Source: Candidatus Mediterraneibacter stercoripullorum (GTDB lineage Bacteria > Bacillota > Clostridia > Lachnospirales > Lachnospiraceae). Taken from it: a DNA stretch of 57,677 nucleotides. Below are positions 1-7,408 of this stretch, one piece after another (the stretch's first letter is position 1; the number at the start of each line of letters is the position of its first letter). The notes beneath the pieces were generated by a model. It was not told the origin of the DNA. It was given only the letters and a program-made list of their open reading frames with translations, and made no database searches. Position numbers and translations under genes: made by a program. The stretch is taken from NCBI GenBank assembly GCA_019115765.1, contig DXCZ01000045.1, positions 1-57,677 on the forward strand. Direction: 5' to 3'.

Positions 1-2
1 TA

Positions 3-600
3 TCAGTGGCGGGTGTCAATCCCCCATCTGATATACGCTCCGCGAGGCTGCGCAGGGATTCGGAGATGTATTATGTCAGCTAAAGCTGACCCGAATCCCG
101 CGCCAAGACTCGCAAGCGAGTCTTGAATTTCGTATTGATCTGTGACTAAGGAAACATAGTTATAATCCCATTCAGGATAAAGAATATTTCCCTGCAGATC
201 GCAGAATCTGGTTCCATCTTCAGACAATATTGCGTCAGTGATATGATTGTGCTCGAAAAATTCCTGTGCAGTCAGATAAGGATTCCCGTCACTGTCCGCT
301 ATGTAATAATTCCCATTTTCCATCTGATTATGAAGAACAATCCCGTTTTCAAGATTATATGTTTCAGAACCTGGTTCATATGGCTTGAAGTCCATGTCAT
401 ATTCCGTATGCCCGATCAAGAAAGAGCAGAGAATGTCATCTGCCATGGAGGTCACCGGAAATCCTGGCTCAGGTGAAAGAATCCAGTCGTTTCGGGAGAC
501 GCTCCACATGCCGGTTTTATAGTTTTCGGGGACGTCTTCCCATTCATGAGTCGTGATAAGCAGGTATGAAATCCGTGATCTGGTCCATAATGATACTGTC
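3..600 (-). pseudogene. 5'-truncated gene of unknown function
   Basis: A minus-strand frame runs from about 600 to a TGA at 3-5. The first ATG is at 509, but protein-like sequence continues upstream of it in frame (LITTHEWEDVPENYKTG just before the Met) with no start codon, up to the ldh leader. The 5' end therefore seems lost. The product is acidic and rich in Asp, Glu, Tyr and Trp (for example ITDAILSEDGTRFCDLQGN), with no membrane segment. I do not recognise the family. The C-terminal ~40 residues run into the palindromic element at 55-125. A live gene starting at 509 is possible, but there is no convincing ribosome binding site. Confidence 0.45.
55..125. repeat. Palindromic REP-like element
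   Basis: Three inverted repeats are packed together. An outer stem GGGATTCGG (55-63) pairs with CCGAATCCC (91-99) and encloses an inner stem GTCAGC/GCTGAC (75-80/85-90). Next to it lies a perfect 10-bp hairpin CAAGACTCGC/GCGAGTCTTG (104-113/116-125). The element overlaps the 3' end of the truncated minus-strand reading frame, whose last ~40 residues are therefore probably not native. The nested layout is typical of dispersed extragenic palindromes, but copy number in the genome cannot be seen here. Confidence 0.5.
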
Positions 601-624
601 AGGACAAAAAGGAGGACAGATCAT

Positions 625-1569
625 ATGGTAAACATACAGAAAGCGGCAGTCATCGGATGCGGATTCGTTGGATCTACTATCGCTTATACGCTGATGCAGC
701 GGGGGATATTTTCAGAACTGGTGCTCTTGGATGCAAATCATCCCAAGGCAGAAGGAGAGGCTATGGACATCAGCCACGGCCTGCCCTTTGCTCACGCCAT
801 GGACATCCGGGCAGGAGGGTATGAGGATATCGCGGACGCCTCGGTCATCATCATCACTGCGGGAGCCAACCAGAAGCCGGGGGAGACCAGGCTGGATCTG
901 GTGCAGAAGAATGCGGCGATCATGCGCTCGGTGATTGGGTCGATTAAAAGGGTCAGGTGCGAGGGAATCCTTCTGGTGGTATCCAATCCTGTGGACATCC
1001 TGACCCAGGTGGCGCTGAAGGAATCCGGGTTCCCGAAGGAGCGGGTGATCGGTTCCGGTACGGTACTGGATACTGCACGTCTGAAGTATCTGCTCAGTGA
1101 GAAGCTGGATGTGGACAGCAGGAATGTTCATGCTTTTATTGTGGGAGAGCACGGGGACAGCGAGCTGGCGGCCTGGAGCTGCGCCAATATTTACGGGATC
1201 GGACTGGATGAATTTGTCAGGATGAAGGGATACCGCAGTTTTGAAGAGGAGAAGGAGCAGATATATCATGCGGTGCGTGACAGCGCCTATGAGATCATTG
1301 AGCGGAAGGGGGCCACATATTATGGCATCGGTATGGCGGCGTCCAAGATCGCTGAGGCCATTGTACGGGACAGCCATACTGTGACACCGGTTTCCGTGTC
1401 TTTGAACGGGGAGTATGGACTGAGCGGTCTCTGTCTGAGCATTCCGTCTATTATCGGACGAGGGGGAGCAGAGCAGATCCTGGAGATCGGCTTTGACCCG
1501 GATGAAAAGCGCAGGCTGCAGGAGTCGGCAGCGGAGCTGACGGATGTCCTGAAGACCATCGGTATATAG
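625..1569 (+). CDS. ldh: L-lactate dehydrogenase
   Basis: NAD-dependent enzyme interconverting pyruvate and L-lactate, the usual fermentative NADH sink in these bacteria. The 314-aa length is normal for the family. The N-terminal Rossmann motif GCGFVGS is at residues 11-17, NPVDIL and DTARLK follow, and the catalytic His lies in GEHGDSE (H176). The start is ATG 625, preceded by AAAAAGGAGGAC at 607-616; a longer frame back to 553 lacks a ribosome site. The gene stands alone and ends in a terminator at 1571-1620. Some L-hydroxyacid dehydrogenases share this fold, but length and motifs favour lactate. Confidence 0.93.
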   Translation: MVNIQKAAVIGCGFVGSTIAYTLMQRGIFSELVLLDANHPKAEGEAMDISHGLPFAHAMDIRAGGYEDIADASVIIITAGANQKPGETRLDLVQKNAAIMRSVIGSIKRVRCEGILLVVSNPVDILTQVALKESGFPKERVIGSGTVLDTARLKYLLSEKLDVDSRNVHAFIVGEHGDSELAAWSCANIYGIGLDEFVRMKGYRSFEEEKEQIYHAVRDSAYEIIERKGATYYGIGMAASKIAEAIVRDSHTVTPVSVSLNGEYGLSGLCLSIPSIIGRGGAEQILEIGFDPDEKRRLQESAAELTDVLKTIGI

Positions 1570-1570
1570 A

Positions 1571-1620
1571 AAAACGTGGAGAAAAGTTCTGTACGGAACC
1601 TGTCTCCACGTTTTCTTTTT
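1571..1620 (+). terminator. Terminator after ldh
   Basis: A 12-bp perfect stem AAAACGTGGAGA (1571-1582) pairs with TCTCCACGTTTT (1603-1614) and is followed by a T-rich tail. The A-rich left side could also terminate the convergent dtxR-type gene on the minus strand. Confidence 0.85.
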
Positions 1621-1645
1621 CTTATTCTGTTTTCGAAAAACGGCT

Positions 1646-2044
1646 TCACTCACTGACCTGCTCCGGAGCAGGCATTCCTTCTGTTACATGCTTCTTGATC
1701 GCTTCGAAGCTCTCTGCGCTGATCACGTGCTCGATCCGACATGCATCTTCCACGGCAACTTCCGGGTCCACGCCCAGTCGCTCCAGCCAGGAAGAGAGGA
1801 GCGTGTGCCGTTCGTAGATGCGGTCTGCGATCTCTTTTCCTGAGGGGGTCAGCGTAATATAGCCTTCCGGCGATACAACGATATGATTGCTTTCACGCAG
1901 TTTTTTCATTGCCACGCTGACACTTGACTTCTTAAAATTGAGCTCTGTGGCAACGTCCACAGAGCGTACAACCGGAAGAGTCTGACTCAGCATGAGAATC
2001 GTCTCAAGATAATTTTCTGCGGATTCATTAACGTGCATGGGCAT
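1646..2044 (-). CDS. DtxR/MntR-family metal-dependent repressor
   Basis: Metal-responsive transcription factor of the DtxR/IdeR/MntR family (132 aa). An N-terminal winged helix (SVDVATELNFKKSSVSVAMKKL, about residues 27-48) is followed by a dimerisation domain with metal-ligand-type residues (E-RHTLLSSWLERLGVDPEVAVEDACRIEHVIS). The C-terminal SH3-like domain is absent, as in MntR-size members. The start ATG 2044 has GAGGTGAG six bases upstream. It is divergent from feoA-feoB, and TTAG-N6-CTA boxes lie at both feo genes, so Fe(II)-dependent repression of ferrous uptake is the likely role (inference). Mn(II) sensing is the main alternative. Confidence 0.87.
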   Translation of the reverse strand: MPMHVNESAENYLETILMLSQTLPVVRSVDVATELNFKKSSVSVAMKKLRESNHIVVSPEGYITLTPSGKEIADRIYERHTLLSSWLERLGVDPEVAVEDACRIEHVISAESFEAIKKHVTEGMPAPEQVSE

Positions 2045-2060
2045 AGATTCTCACCTCAAT

Positions 2061-2088
2061 CTGATATTTCTTGCTTGATTACTGTCAA
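2061..2088 (-). promoter_or_regulatory. Possible promoter of the DtxR-family gene
   Basis: On the minus strand TTGACA (2088-2083) is followed after 16 bases by TATCAG (2066-2061). The resulting leader would be very short. The -35 match is perfect and the -10 match is four of six. Confidence 0.4.
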
Positions 2089-2155
2089 CAAGTATACCAT
2101 AATCAGCGGGTAACATCAAATGCTTTTCTGCTATAAAACAAGTATGAAAACAAGT

Positions 2156-2189
2156 AAAAAAAGCTTTTTGAAATTTTCTCTCAAAAAGC
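2156..2189 (-). terminator. Minus-strand terminator-like hairpin in the divergent region
   Basis: GCTTTTTGA (2163-2171) and TCAAAAAGC (2181-2189) form a perfect 9-bp stem. Read on the minus strand it is followed by seven T residues (2162-2156), the shape of an intrinsic terminator. It lies between the feoA promoter and the start of the DtxR-family gene. Confidence 0.5.
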
Positions 2190-2190
2190 A

Positions 2191-2219
2191 TTGACAATTA
2201 ATGAATGTTAGTTTAAACT
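2191..2219 (+). promoter_or_regulatory. feoA promoter
   Basis: TTGACA (2191-2196), a 17-base spacer, then TAAACT (2214-2219). The -10 hexamer lies inside the palindrome annotated next, so a bound DtxR-type repressor would block RNA polymerase directly. Confidence 0.7.
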
Positions 2220-2221
2220 AT
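2208..2221. promoter_or_regulatory. DtxR-type operator at the feoA promoter
   Basis: TTAGTTTAAACTAT contains the perfect 12-bp palindrome TAGTTTAAACTA (2209-2220) and has the TTAG-N6-CTA core of DtxR/IdeR-type boxes. It overlaps the -10 region. A second copy is at 2590-2603. Confidence 0.6.
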
Positions 2222-2327
2222 CACGTGTTAGATGAAGTGAATAGCAGGGAATGACTGAGAGCATTCCGTCATATAACATAATGGAACATATATAAGAATA
2301 TAATTGAGATGAGAGGATCTGGGCAAG

Positions 2328-2540
2328 ATGACATTGTTGGACGCCAGAGAAGGCGAAGAGTATATTATCAAGGATATCGTGACAGACGATGAGGAGCTGG
2401 AGGCATTTCTTTTTTCTCTGGGCTGCTACAGCGGCGAACCGATCACTGTGGTTTCCCGCGTCAGGGGCGGCTGTGTGGTCTCCATCAAGGATGGAAGATA
2501 TAATATTGATACTGATTTAGCGAAAGCTATTTCAATATAA
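2328..2540 (+). CDS. feoA: FeoA-domain protein
   Basis: Small cytosolic SH3-like protein (70 aa) that accompanies the ferrous iron transporter FeoB. The sequence has the usual FeoA plan: a leading strand with DAREGEEYIIKDI, a helix DEELEAFLFSLGC, then PITVVSRVRGG and a closing strand with SIKDGRYNID. It starts at ATG 2328 behind GAGAGGA. It is the first gene of the feo locus under the DtxR-box promoter at 2191-2221, and is separated from feoB by a terminator-like hairpin. Confidence 0.9.
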   Translation: MTLLDAREGEEYIIKDIVTDDEELEAFLFSLGCYSGEPITVVSRVRGGCVVSIKDGRYNIDTDLAKAISI

Positions 2541-2553
2541 AAATTTAAAGAAA

Positions 2554-2580
2554 AATAGTAATTCTGTTACTATTTTTTTT
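2554..2580 (+). terminator. Terminator/attenuator between feoA and feoB
   Basis: AATAGTAA (2554-2561) pairs with TTACTATT (2567-2574) and runs into a T tract to 2580. It should reduce read-through from feoA into feoB. Confidence 0.7.
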
Positions 2581-2589
2581 ACACAAGGG

Positions 2590-2603
2590 TTAGTCTATTC
2601 TAA
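2590..2603. promoter_or_regulatory. Second DtxR-type box, upstream of feoB
   Basis: TTAGTCTATTCTAA has TTAG and CTAA half-sites separated by six bases, the same plan as the box at feoA. It lies between the feoA terminator and the feoB ribosome binding site. A weak promoter (TTTACA 2578-2583, 17-base spacer, TAATCG 2601-2606) could overlap it. Confidence 0.5.
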
Positions 2604-2629
2604 TCGTGTCAAAGGAGGAGAATTGTAAA

Positions 2630-4624
2630 ATGAGAATTGCTTTTGCAGGAAATCCTAACAGCGGCAAGACAACCATGTACAACGCACTCACAGGAAGAAA
2701 TGAGCGCGTTGGAAACTGGGCCGGTGTTACGGTAGAGCGAAAGGAGAGCCTGATCAAGAAGGCTTACTATGACGGGGCGGAGGAACTGGTAGCGGTTGAC
2801 CTGCCGGGAGCATATTCCATGTCGCCGTTTACTTCTGAGGAAAGTATCACCAGCAGTTATGTGAAGAACGAGCATCCGGACGCTATCGTCAATATTGTGG
2901 ATGCTACCAATCTGAGCCGAAGCCTGTTTTTCACCACACAGCTTCTGGAGCTGGGAGTTCCGGTGGTAGTTGCTCTTAATAAGAGCGATATCACAGGGAA
3001 GAAGCAGACGAAGATTGATGAAAAGCTTCTGTCAGAGAAGCTGGGATGCCCGGTCATCAAGACCATCTCCACTTCTTCCGGACATGAAGGTCTGAAAGAG
3101 GTTGTTGCCGCAGCCGCTTCCCTGAATGGAAAGGGACAGAAGGCTCCTTATGTTCAGGCAGATATCGATCTGCATGACAAAGATGCGGTAGAGGCGGCCG
3201 ACAGGAAACGTTTCGAGTTCGTCAACGGCATCGTCAAGCAGGTTGAGAAGAGAAAGGTCTTCACAAAAGACAAGAATATACAGGACAAGATCGATGCTGT
3301 GATCACTCATAAGATCATCGGCATTCCGATCTTTGCGCTTGTCATCTTCCTCGTATTCTACATATCCCAGACAACTGTGGGAACATGGATCGCTGACTGG
3401 CTGGTTGCATGGATCGAGACGTTCCAGGGCTGGGTCGGCGGACTGATGGAAAATGCAAATCCGCTGCTGTACGCACTTCTTGTGGACGGCATCATCGGCG
3501 GCGTCGGAGCAGTCGTAGGATTCCTGCCTCTTGTAATGGTAATGTATTTCCTGATCGCTCTTCTGGAGGACTGCGGATACATGGCGCGTGCGACAGTCGT
3601 GCTGGATCCGATCTTCAAGAGAGTTGGCCTTTCCGGTAAATCCGTTATTCCTATGGTAATCGGAACAGGCTGTGCGATCCCCGGCGTTATGGCGTCCCGT
3701 ACGATCCGTAATGAGAGAGAGCGCAGAACGACAGCGATGCTTACGCCGTTCATGCCCTGCGGAGCAAAGATTCCGGTTATCGCACTGTTTGCAGGAGCAT
3801 TCTTCTCAGACGCATGGTGGGTGTCTCCCACAATGTATCTGGTAGGTATCGTTCTGATCCTCCTGGGCGCGCTGCTTGTAAAGAGGATCACAGGACAGAA
3901 ATACAGAAAATCCTTCTTCATCATCGAGCTTCCGGAATACAAGATCCCCAGCCTGAAGAGAGCCTGCGTTTCCATGCTGGAGCGTGGTAAGGCATACATT
4001 GTCAAGGCGGGAACGATCATTCTGGTGTGCAACACGGTAGTACAGATCATGCAGAGCTTCAACTGGCAGTTCCAGCTCGTAGCGGAAGGCGCGGAGAACA
4101 CTTCCATCCTTGCAAGCATCGCTCATCCCTTCGCCATCCTGTTCATCCCGCTTGGATTCGGTGTATGGCAGCTGGCAGCAGCAGCGATCACAGGATTTAT
4201 CGCAAAAGAGAATGTGGTTGGTACTCTGGCAGTTGTTTATGGAGTTACAAACCTGATCGATGATGAATTTGCACTGGTAGGAAGCGGAAGCGAAGTCGCA
4301 ACGGTCATGGGCCTGACAAAGGCGGCAGCTCTTGCATACCTGATGTTTAACCTGTACACACCGCCCTGCTTCGCGGCACTTGGAGCGATGAACTCTGAGA
4401 TGAAGAGCGGCAAGTGGCTGTTCGGCGGCATCTGCCTCCAGCTTGCGACAGGATATACGGTGGCATTCCTTGTATACCAGATCGGTACTCTGATCACAAC
4501 AGGAGCTCTTGGAACAGCATTTGTTCCGGGATTGATCGCGATCCTGGTATTTGCAGCCATCATCATATGGAGAATACGCAAGTCAGATCAGGAATTTGCG
4601 GCGGAATACAGTTTGCATGCGTAA
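2630..4624 (+). CDS. feoB: Ferrous iron transporter FeoB
   Basis: Inner-membrane Fe(II) importer of 664 aa with a cytosolic G domain. G1 GNPNSGKT is at about residues 7-14, G3 DLPG near 57 and G4 NKSD near 117. The helical GDI-like spacer follows, then the polytopic region with the two gate segments (GTGCAIPGVMASRTI and PFMPCGAKIPVIALFAG). The start is ATG 2630 behind AAAGGAGG (2611-2618). The GTG at 2606 would place that ribosome site inside the gene. Two Cys-rich accessory proteins and a Fur-like gene follow, making one iron cluster. Confidence 0.95.
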   Translation: MRIAFAGNPNSGKTTMYNALTGRNERVGNWAGVTVERKESLIKKAYYDGAEELVAVDLPGAYSMSPFTSEESITSSYVKNEHPDAIVNIVDATNLSRSLFFTTQLLELGVPVVVALNKSDITGKKQTKIDEKLLSEKLGCPVIKTISTSSGHEGLKEVVAAAASLNGKGQKAPYVQADIDLHDKDAVEAADRKRFEFVNGIVKQVEKRKVFTKDKNIQDKIDAVITHKIIGIPIFALVIFLVFYISQTTVGTWIADWLVAWIETFQGWVGGLMENANPLLYALLVDGIIGGVGAVVGFLPLVMVMYFLIALLEDCGYMARATVVLDPIFKRVGLSGKSVIPMVIGTGCAIPGVMASRTIRNERERRTTAMLTPFMPCGAKIPVIALFAGAFFSDAWWVSPTMYLVGIVLILLGALLVKRITGQKYRKSFFIIELPEYKIPSLKRACVSMLERGKAYIVKAGTIILVCNTVVQIMQSFNWQFQLVAEGAENTSILASIAHPFAILFIPLGFGVWQLAAAAITGFIAKENVVGTLAVVYGVTNLIDDEFALVGSGSEVATVMGLTKAAALAYLMFNLYTPPCFAALGAMNSEMKSGKWLFGGICLQLATGYTVAFLVYQIGTLITTGALGTAFVPGLIAILVFAAIIIWRIRKSDQEFAAEYSLHA

Positions 4625-4641
4625 GAAATAACGATTAAAAT

Positions 4642-4677
4642 AAGTGGTGGACAGGGCGCATGCTTTGTCCGCCGCTT
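4642..4677 (+). other. Intergenic hairpin after feoB
   Basis: AAGTGGTGGAC (4642-4652) pairs with GTCCGCCGCTT (4667-4677) over 11 positions including two G-U pairs. No T tract follows, so it looks more like an mRNA processing or stability element between feoB and the next gene than a terminator. Confidence 0.4.
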
Positions 4678-4704
4678 GACGTTAGAACAGAAAGGATGAT
4701 TATC

Positions 4705-5079
4705 ATGGCAAATGTAATTGCTGTCATTATTCTGGCGGTCTTAATCGGAGGTTCGATCGCGTATATTGTAAGAGAGAAGAAGAGAGGTGTGAGGTGCATC
4801 GGCTGCCCTGCCGGCGGAAGCTGCCCCAGCAGCGGGAAAATACCGAAAAAGAAGCTGGAGGGCCGGGTGATCGGAAAGAAGACGATGACGATCTCCGGGA
4901 TGCACTGTGCCCACTGCGCGTCAGACGTGACGATGATCCTGAACCGGATCGACGGCGTGAGCGCGGATGTCAATCTCTCAAAAGGGCGTGCTGTCATATC
5001 TCTGGACAGAGAGGTGGGGGACGACGTTCTGAAAAGCGCGGTGGAGAAAATAGGGTACCAGGTTACAGGTATTTCATAA
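4705..5079 (+). CDS. FeoB-associated Cys-rich membrane protein fused to an HMA domain
   Basis: A 124-aa protein. Residues 1-18 form one membrane helix. A short Cys-rich linker follows (CIGCPAGGSCPSSGK), the signature of FeoB-associated Cys-rich proteins, then a Lys-rich hinge and a C-terminal heavy-metal-associated (HMA) domain with the metal site GMHCAHC. Start ATG 4705 is behind AAAGGATG; the upstream in-frame Met at 4660 has no ribosome site. The neighbour at 5095 is a paralogue of the same design. A membrane-tethered metal carrier handing metal to or from FeoB is a reasonable inference, but HMA domains more often bind Cu or Zn and the metal is unknown. Confidence 0.75.
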   Translation: MANVIAVIILAVLIGGSIAYIVREKKRGVRCIGCPAGGSCPSSGKIPKKKLEGRVIGKKTMTISGMHCAHCASDVTMILNRIDGVSADVNLSKGRAVISLDREVGDDVLKSAVEKIGYQVTGIS

Positions 5080-5094
5080 AGGAGAGGAACCGTT

Positions 5095-5463
5095 ATGGCT
5101 AATGCGATCATCATTCTTATTATAGTTGTCGTGCTCATTTTTGCAGTAAAGGGTTCGATCAAACATTTCAAAGGAGAAGGGGCATGCTGTGGAGGCGGTT
5201 CAGGTACCGTGAAGAGCAGGAAACCCCGGAAAAAGAAACTGGACGGTCCGGTGATCGGCCATTATACAGTCAGGATCTCCGGGATGCATTGCCAGAACTG
5301 TGTCAACAGCGTCACGAACGCGATCAATTCGGTTGCCGGCGCTTCGGCAAAAGTAAGCCTGCACAGCAAAAGCGCGGACGTATCTTTCGACCGGGATGTT
5401 GACAAAGAAGAGCTGAAGCGGGCAGTGGAAAAAGCCGGATTTGAAGTGGTCAGCATTTCCTGA
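5095..5463 (+). CDS. Second Cys-rich membrane/HMA fusion protein
   Basis: Paralogue (122 aa) of the product of the gene at 4705, starting 15 bases after it behind AAAGGAGAGG. One N-terminal membrane helix (residues 1-20) is followed by a short Cys pair (ACCGGGSG), a basic hinge (KSRKPRKKK) and an HMA domain with GMHCQNC. The hinge-to-HMA part is clearly similar to the first copy (PVIG-x-x-TVRISGMHC against RVIGKKTMTISGMHC). The Cys-rich linker differs, with two adjacent Cys instead of the CxxC-x5-C type, so the two copies may handle different metals or partners. Confidence 0.73.
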   Translation: MANAIIILIIVVVLIFAVKGSIKHFKGEGACCGGGSGTVKSRKPRKKKLDGPVIGHYTVRISGMHCQNCVNSVTNAINSVAGASAKVSLHSKSADVSFDRDVDKEELKRAVEKAGFEVVSIS

Positions 5464-5515
5464 CCTCCGGCGGGAAACAGAACAGGTATGGATTGAAAAA
5501 TGTCAGGAGACAGCC

Positions 5516-5914
5516 GTGAGTAAAAAAGAACAGATCATTGAGAAACTGAAAGAAAATGGATGCCGTATAACGAAACAGCGGCTTAGGCTGATCGATATCA
5601 TTCTGGAAAATGACTGTTCCAGCTGCAAGGAGATCTTCTATAAGGCCTCGAAGGCTGACGAGAAGATCGGTGTGGCTACGGTGTACCGCATGATCAATGC
5701 TCTGGAAGAGATCGGTGCGATCAGCCGGAAGAACATGTATAAGATCGAGTGCTCTGAGGACTGTCCGCCGGAATGCGGCTGCGTGATCATTCTGGACGAC
5801 GATACCACATATCATCTGTCAGAGGGCAGCTGGAACCGGGTGGTCCAGGAGGGGCTGAAAAGATGCGGATATCTGAAGGACCAGAAGGTATCCAGTATAA
5901 AAGTGCAGAATTGA
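5516..5914 (+). CDS. Fur-family regulator with an atypical metal site
   Basis: Fur superfamily regulator (132 aa). The N-terminal winged helix is clear (GCRITKQRLRLIDIIL and GVATVYRMINALEEIGAI). The usual HHDH-type metal and CxxC motifs are missing. Instead a cysteine cluster CSEDCPPECGC lies near residues 79-89, then a shortened C-terminal domain (YHLSEGSWNRVVQEGLKRCGY). The start is GTG 5516 behind TCAGGAGA. It closes the feo cluster, followed by a terminator at 5952. Sensing of iron or another thiophilic metal through the Cys cluster is inferred. Confidence 0.75.
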   Translation: MSKKEQIIEKLKENGCRITKQRLRLIDIILENDCSSCKEIFYKASKADEKIGVATVYRMINALEEIGAISRKNMYKIECSEDCPPECGCVIILDDDTTYHLSEGSWNRVVQEGLKRCGYLKDQKVSSIKVQN

Positions 5915-5951
5915 AGGTATAACATAAAGAGATTCTATTTATAATAAATAG

Positions 5952-5982
5952 GAAGGGTGAAATCTGTCATCCTTCTTTTTTT
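5952..5982 (+). terminator. Terminator of the feo cluster
   Basis: GAAGGGTGA pairs with TCATCCTTC (one G-U pair) and is followed by seven T residues. Confidence 0.8.
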
Positions 5983-6055
5983 GCGCGATACGCCCGGAGG
6001 GCGACCGCCGTGCTTGCACGAGCGGGCATCTGACGGGCAACAGTCAGGGCCTTTG
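5983..6055. repeat. GC-rich multi-hairpin element
   Basis: Short GC-rich hairpins follow one another: GCCC-GGA-GGGC, GTGC-TT-GCAC and CTGAC with GTCAG. The composition differs sharply from the AT-rich DNA just after it. It sits exactly where the relic region begins, so it may be a dispersed extragenic repeat or a recombination scar. Confidence 0.4.
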
Positions 6056-6141
6056 CATTATTGGATTATTATAAAAGAGAATATGATTGATTATGACGGA
6101 GTGAGAATGATTGTGAATATACAACAAAAAAATATATTTAA

Positions 6142-6846
6142 GCAGGCAATCCATCGGAAGCAGGAGAAGCAAAAGCCTCCGGTGGCACAGGTCATAAGAT
6201 CTATACCCAGCTGATGAACGGAGTATCCCATATGCTTCCTTTTGTAGTTGGAGGCGGAATCCTGATCGCTCTTGCATTTCTGATCGATGGATTCAGCGTG
6301 GATATTAACTCCCTCAGTGATGAGGCGAGAGCCGCTTTCGGTACGATCACACCAGTGGCGGCAGCCCTGAAAGGGATCGGAGATCTGGCATTTGGCTTCA
6401 TGCTTCCTGTACTTGCCGGCTTCATTGCTATGAGTATCGGGGACCGTCCGGCACTTGCCGTTGGATTTGTAGGAGGGATGATCGGCGGCATGGTTCCGCC
6501 TTGTGCAATCGCCCTCGCAACGCTTCTTTTTAAGAATAAATTTACGAAGGAAGAGAGGGAGTCCGGTCCGGTTAACTTCATTATGGGACTTGCATTCATT
6601 ACGGAGGGCGCGATTCCGTTTGCGGCTTCAGATCCTCTGCACGTACTTCCTTCCTGTATCGTGGGCGCGGCTGCAGCAGGAGCGCTTTCCATGGCAGGAG
6701 GATGTACTCTGATGGCACCTCACGGCGGTATCTTTGTTTTCCCGGTAGTGGAAAACCCGCTGATGTATCTGGTGGCACTTGTTGTGGGAACAGTGATCGG
6801 AGCAGTCCTTCTTGGGATTCTGAAGAAAAAAGTGCCGGCTGCCTGA
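6142..6846 (+). pseudogene. fruA: Fructose PTS EIIC domain relic
   Basis: The frame opens after TAA 6139-6141 and reads an Ala/Gly-rich interdomain linker, then the EIIC membrane domain of a fructose-type PTS permease (NGVSHMLPFVVGGGILIALAF, later GPVNFIMGLAFITEGAIPFAA and APHGGIFVFP). The IIA and IIB domains expected upstream are missing. The first Met (6214) is inside the homologous region with no ribosome site. FruA-type proteins are about 600 aa or more, so over half is lost and phosphotransfer is impossible. I infer a deletion relic. Confidence 0.85.
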
Positions 6847-6863
6847 GAATAGAGGTGAAATAA

Positions 6864-7307
6864 CCGTTTCCCAGGAAAACTGCAGAGCAGGAAAAGTCGG
6901 CAGTGTTTGTGACGAATGCGGTGTCCCATGCTCTGAAGCTTTCAGAAAACGGATTCCGTGTGATCCTGATCGGCGGAGAACTGAAGGCGGCAACAGAAGC
7001 AATCGTGGGAAATGAGGCTTATGCCGGCCTTCAGAAATATAATTTTACGAAGGGGTTCTGGGGAGCAAACGGGGTGAACCGTATCTCAGGATTCACCACG
7101 CCGGATATCAATGAAGCAATGATCAAGGAGTGTGCAATGCACCATACCACACAGAGATATGTATTATGCGACAGCAGCAAATTTCATCAGATCAGTCCGG
7201 TCAGTTTCGGTGAGTTCAGCTCTGCAAAGATTATTACAGATTGCCTGCCGGAAAAGGATTATGAGCTTTGCGACAATCTAATTATAGTAGATGAAGAAAA
7301 AGGATGA
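6864..7307 (+). pseudogene. DeoR-family regulator C-terminal relic
   Basis: Only the C-terminal sugar-phosphate-sensing (DeoR-C) domain remains: VTNAVSHALKLSENGFRVILIGGELK, GFWGANGVN, then CDSSKFHQISPVSFGEF. The helix-turn-helix domain is gone and the frame opens from a TAA at 6861. It lies 18 bases after the fruA relic, so an intervening segment was probably lost. DeoR regulators often control fructose genes, which fits the neighbour. Not expected to bind DNA. Confidence 0.85.
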
Positions 7308-7312
7308 TTATA

Positions 7313-7339
7313 AGAAACCGATAACCGGCTTCTTTTTTT
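7313..7339 (+). terminator. Terminator after the DeoR relic
   Basis: AGAAACCG pairs with CGGCTTCT (one mismatch) around a five-base loop, followed by a T tract to 7339. Confidence 0.65.
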
Positions 7340-7372
7340 AACGATAATATTTATCGGCAACCCCTGTTAGAA

Positions 7373-7402
7373 TTGACTACCCGGAAAAGCGGTTGCTATG
7401 AT
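7373..7402 (+). promoter_or_regulatory. Promoter of the metal-ATPase operon
   Basis: TTGACT (7373-7378), an 18-base spacer and TATGAT (7397-7402). The transcript would start near 7409, at the inverted repeat GTAAAC-AAAA-GTTTAC (7409-7424). A GATAA-TAT-TTATC dyad at about 7343-7355 lies upstream. Confidence 0.7.
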
Positions 7403-7408
7403 GTGACA

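Noticed and set aside
712-1653. 313-aa frame on the minus strand across ldh
   Set aside because: It is antisense to a well-conserved enzyme, has no recognisable domain and no ribosome site.
2606-2629. Longer feoB start at GTG 2606
   Set aside because: The strong AAAGGAGG at 2611-2618 would be inside the gene, while ATG 2630 is correctly spaced.
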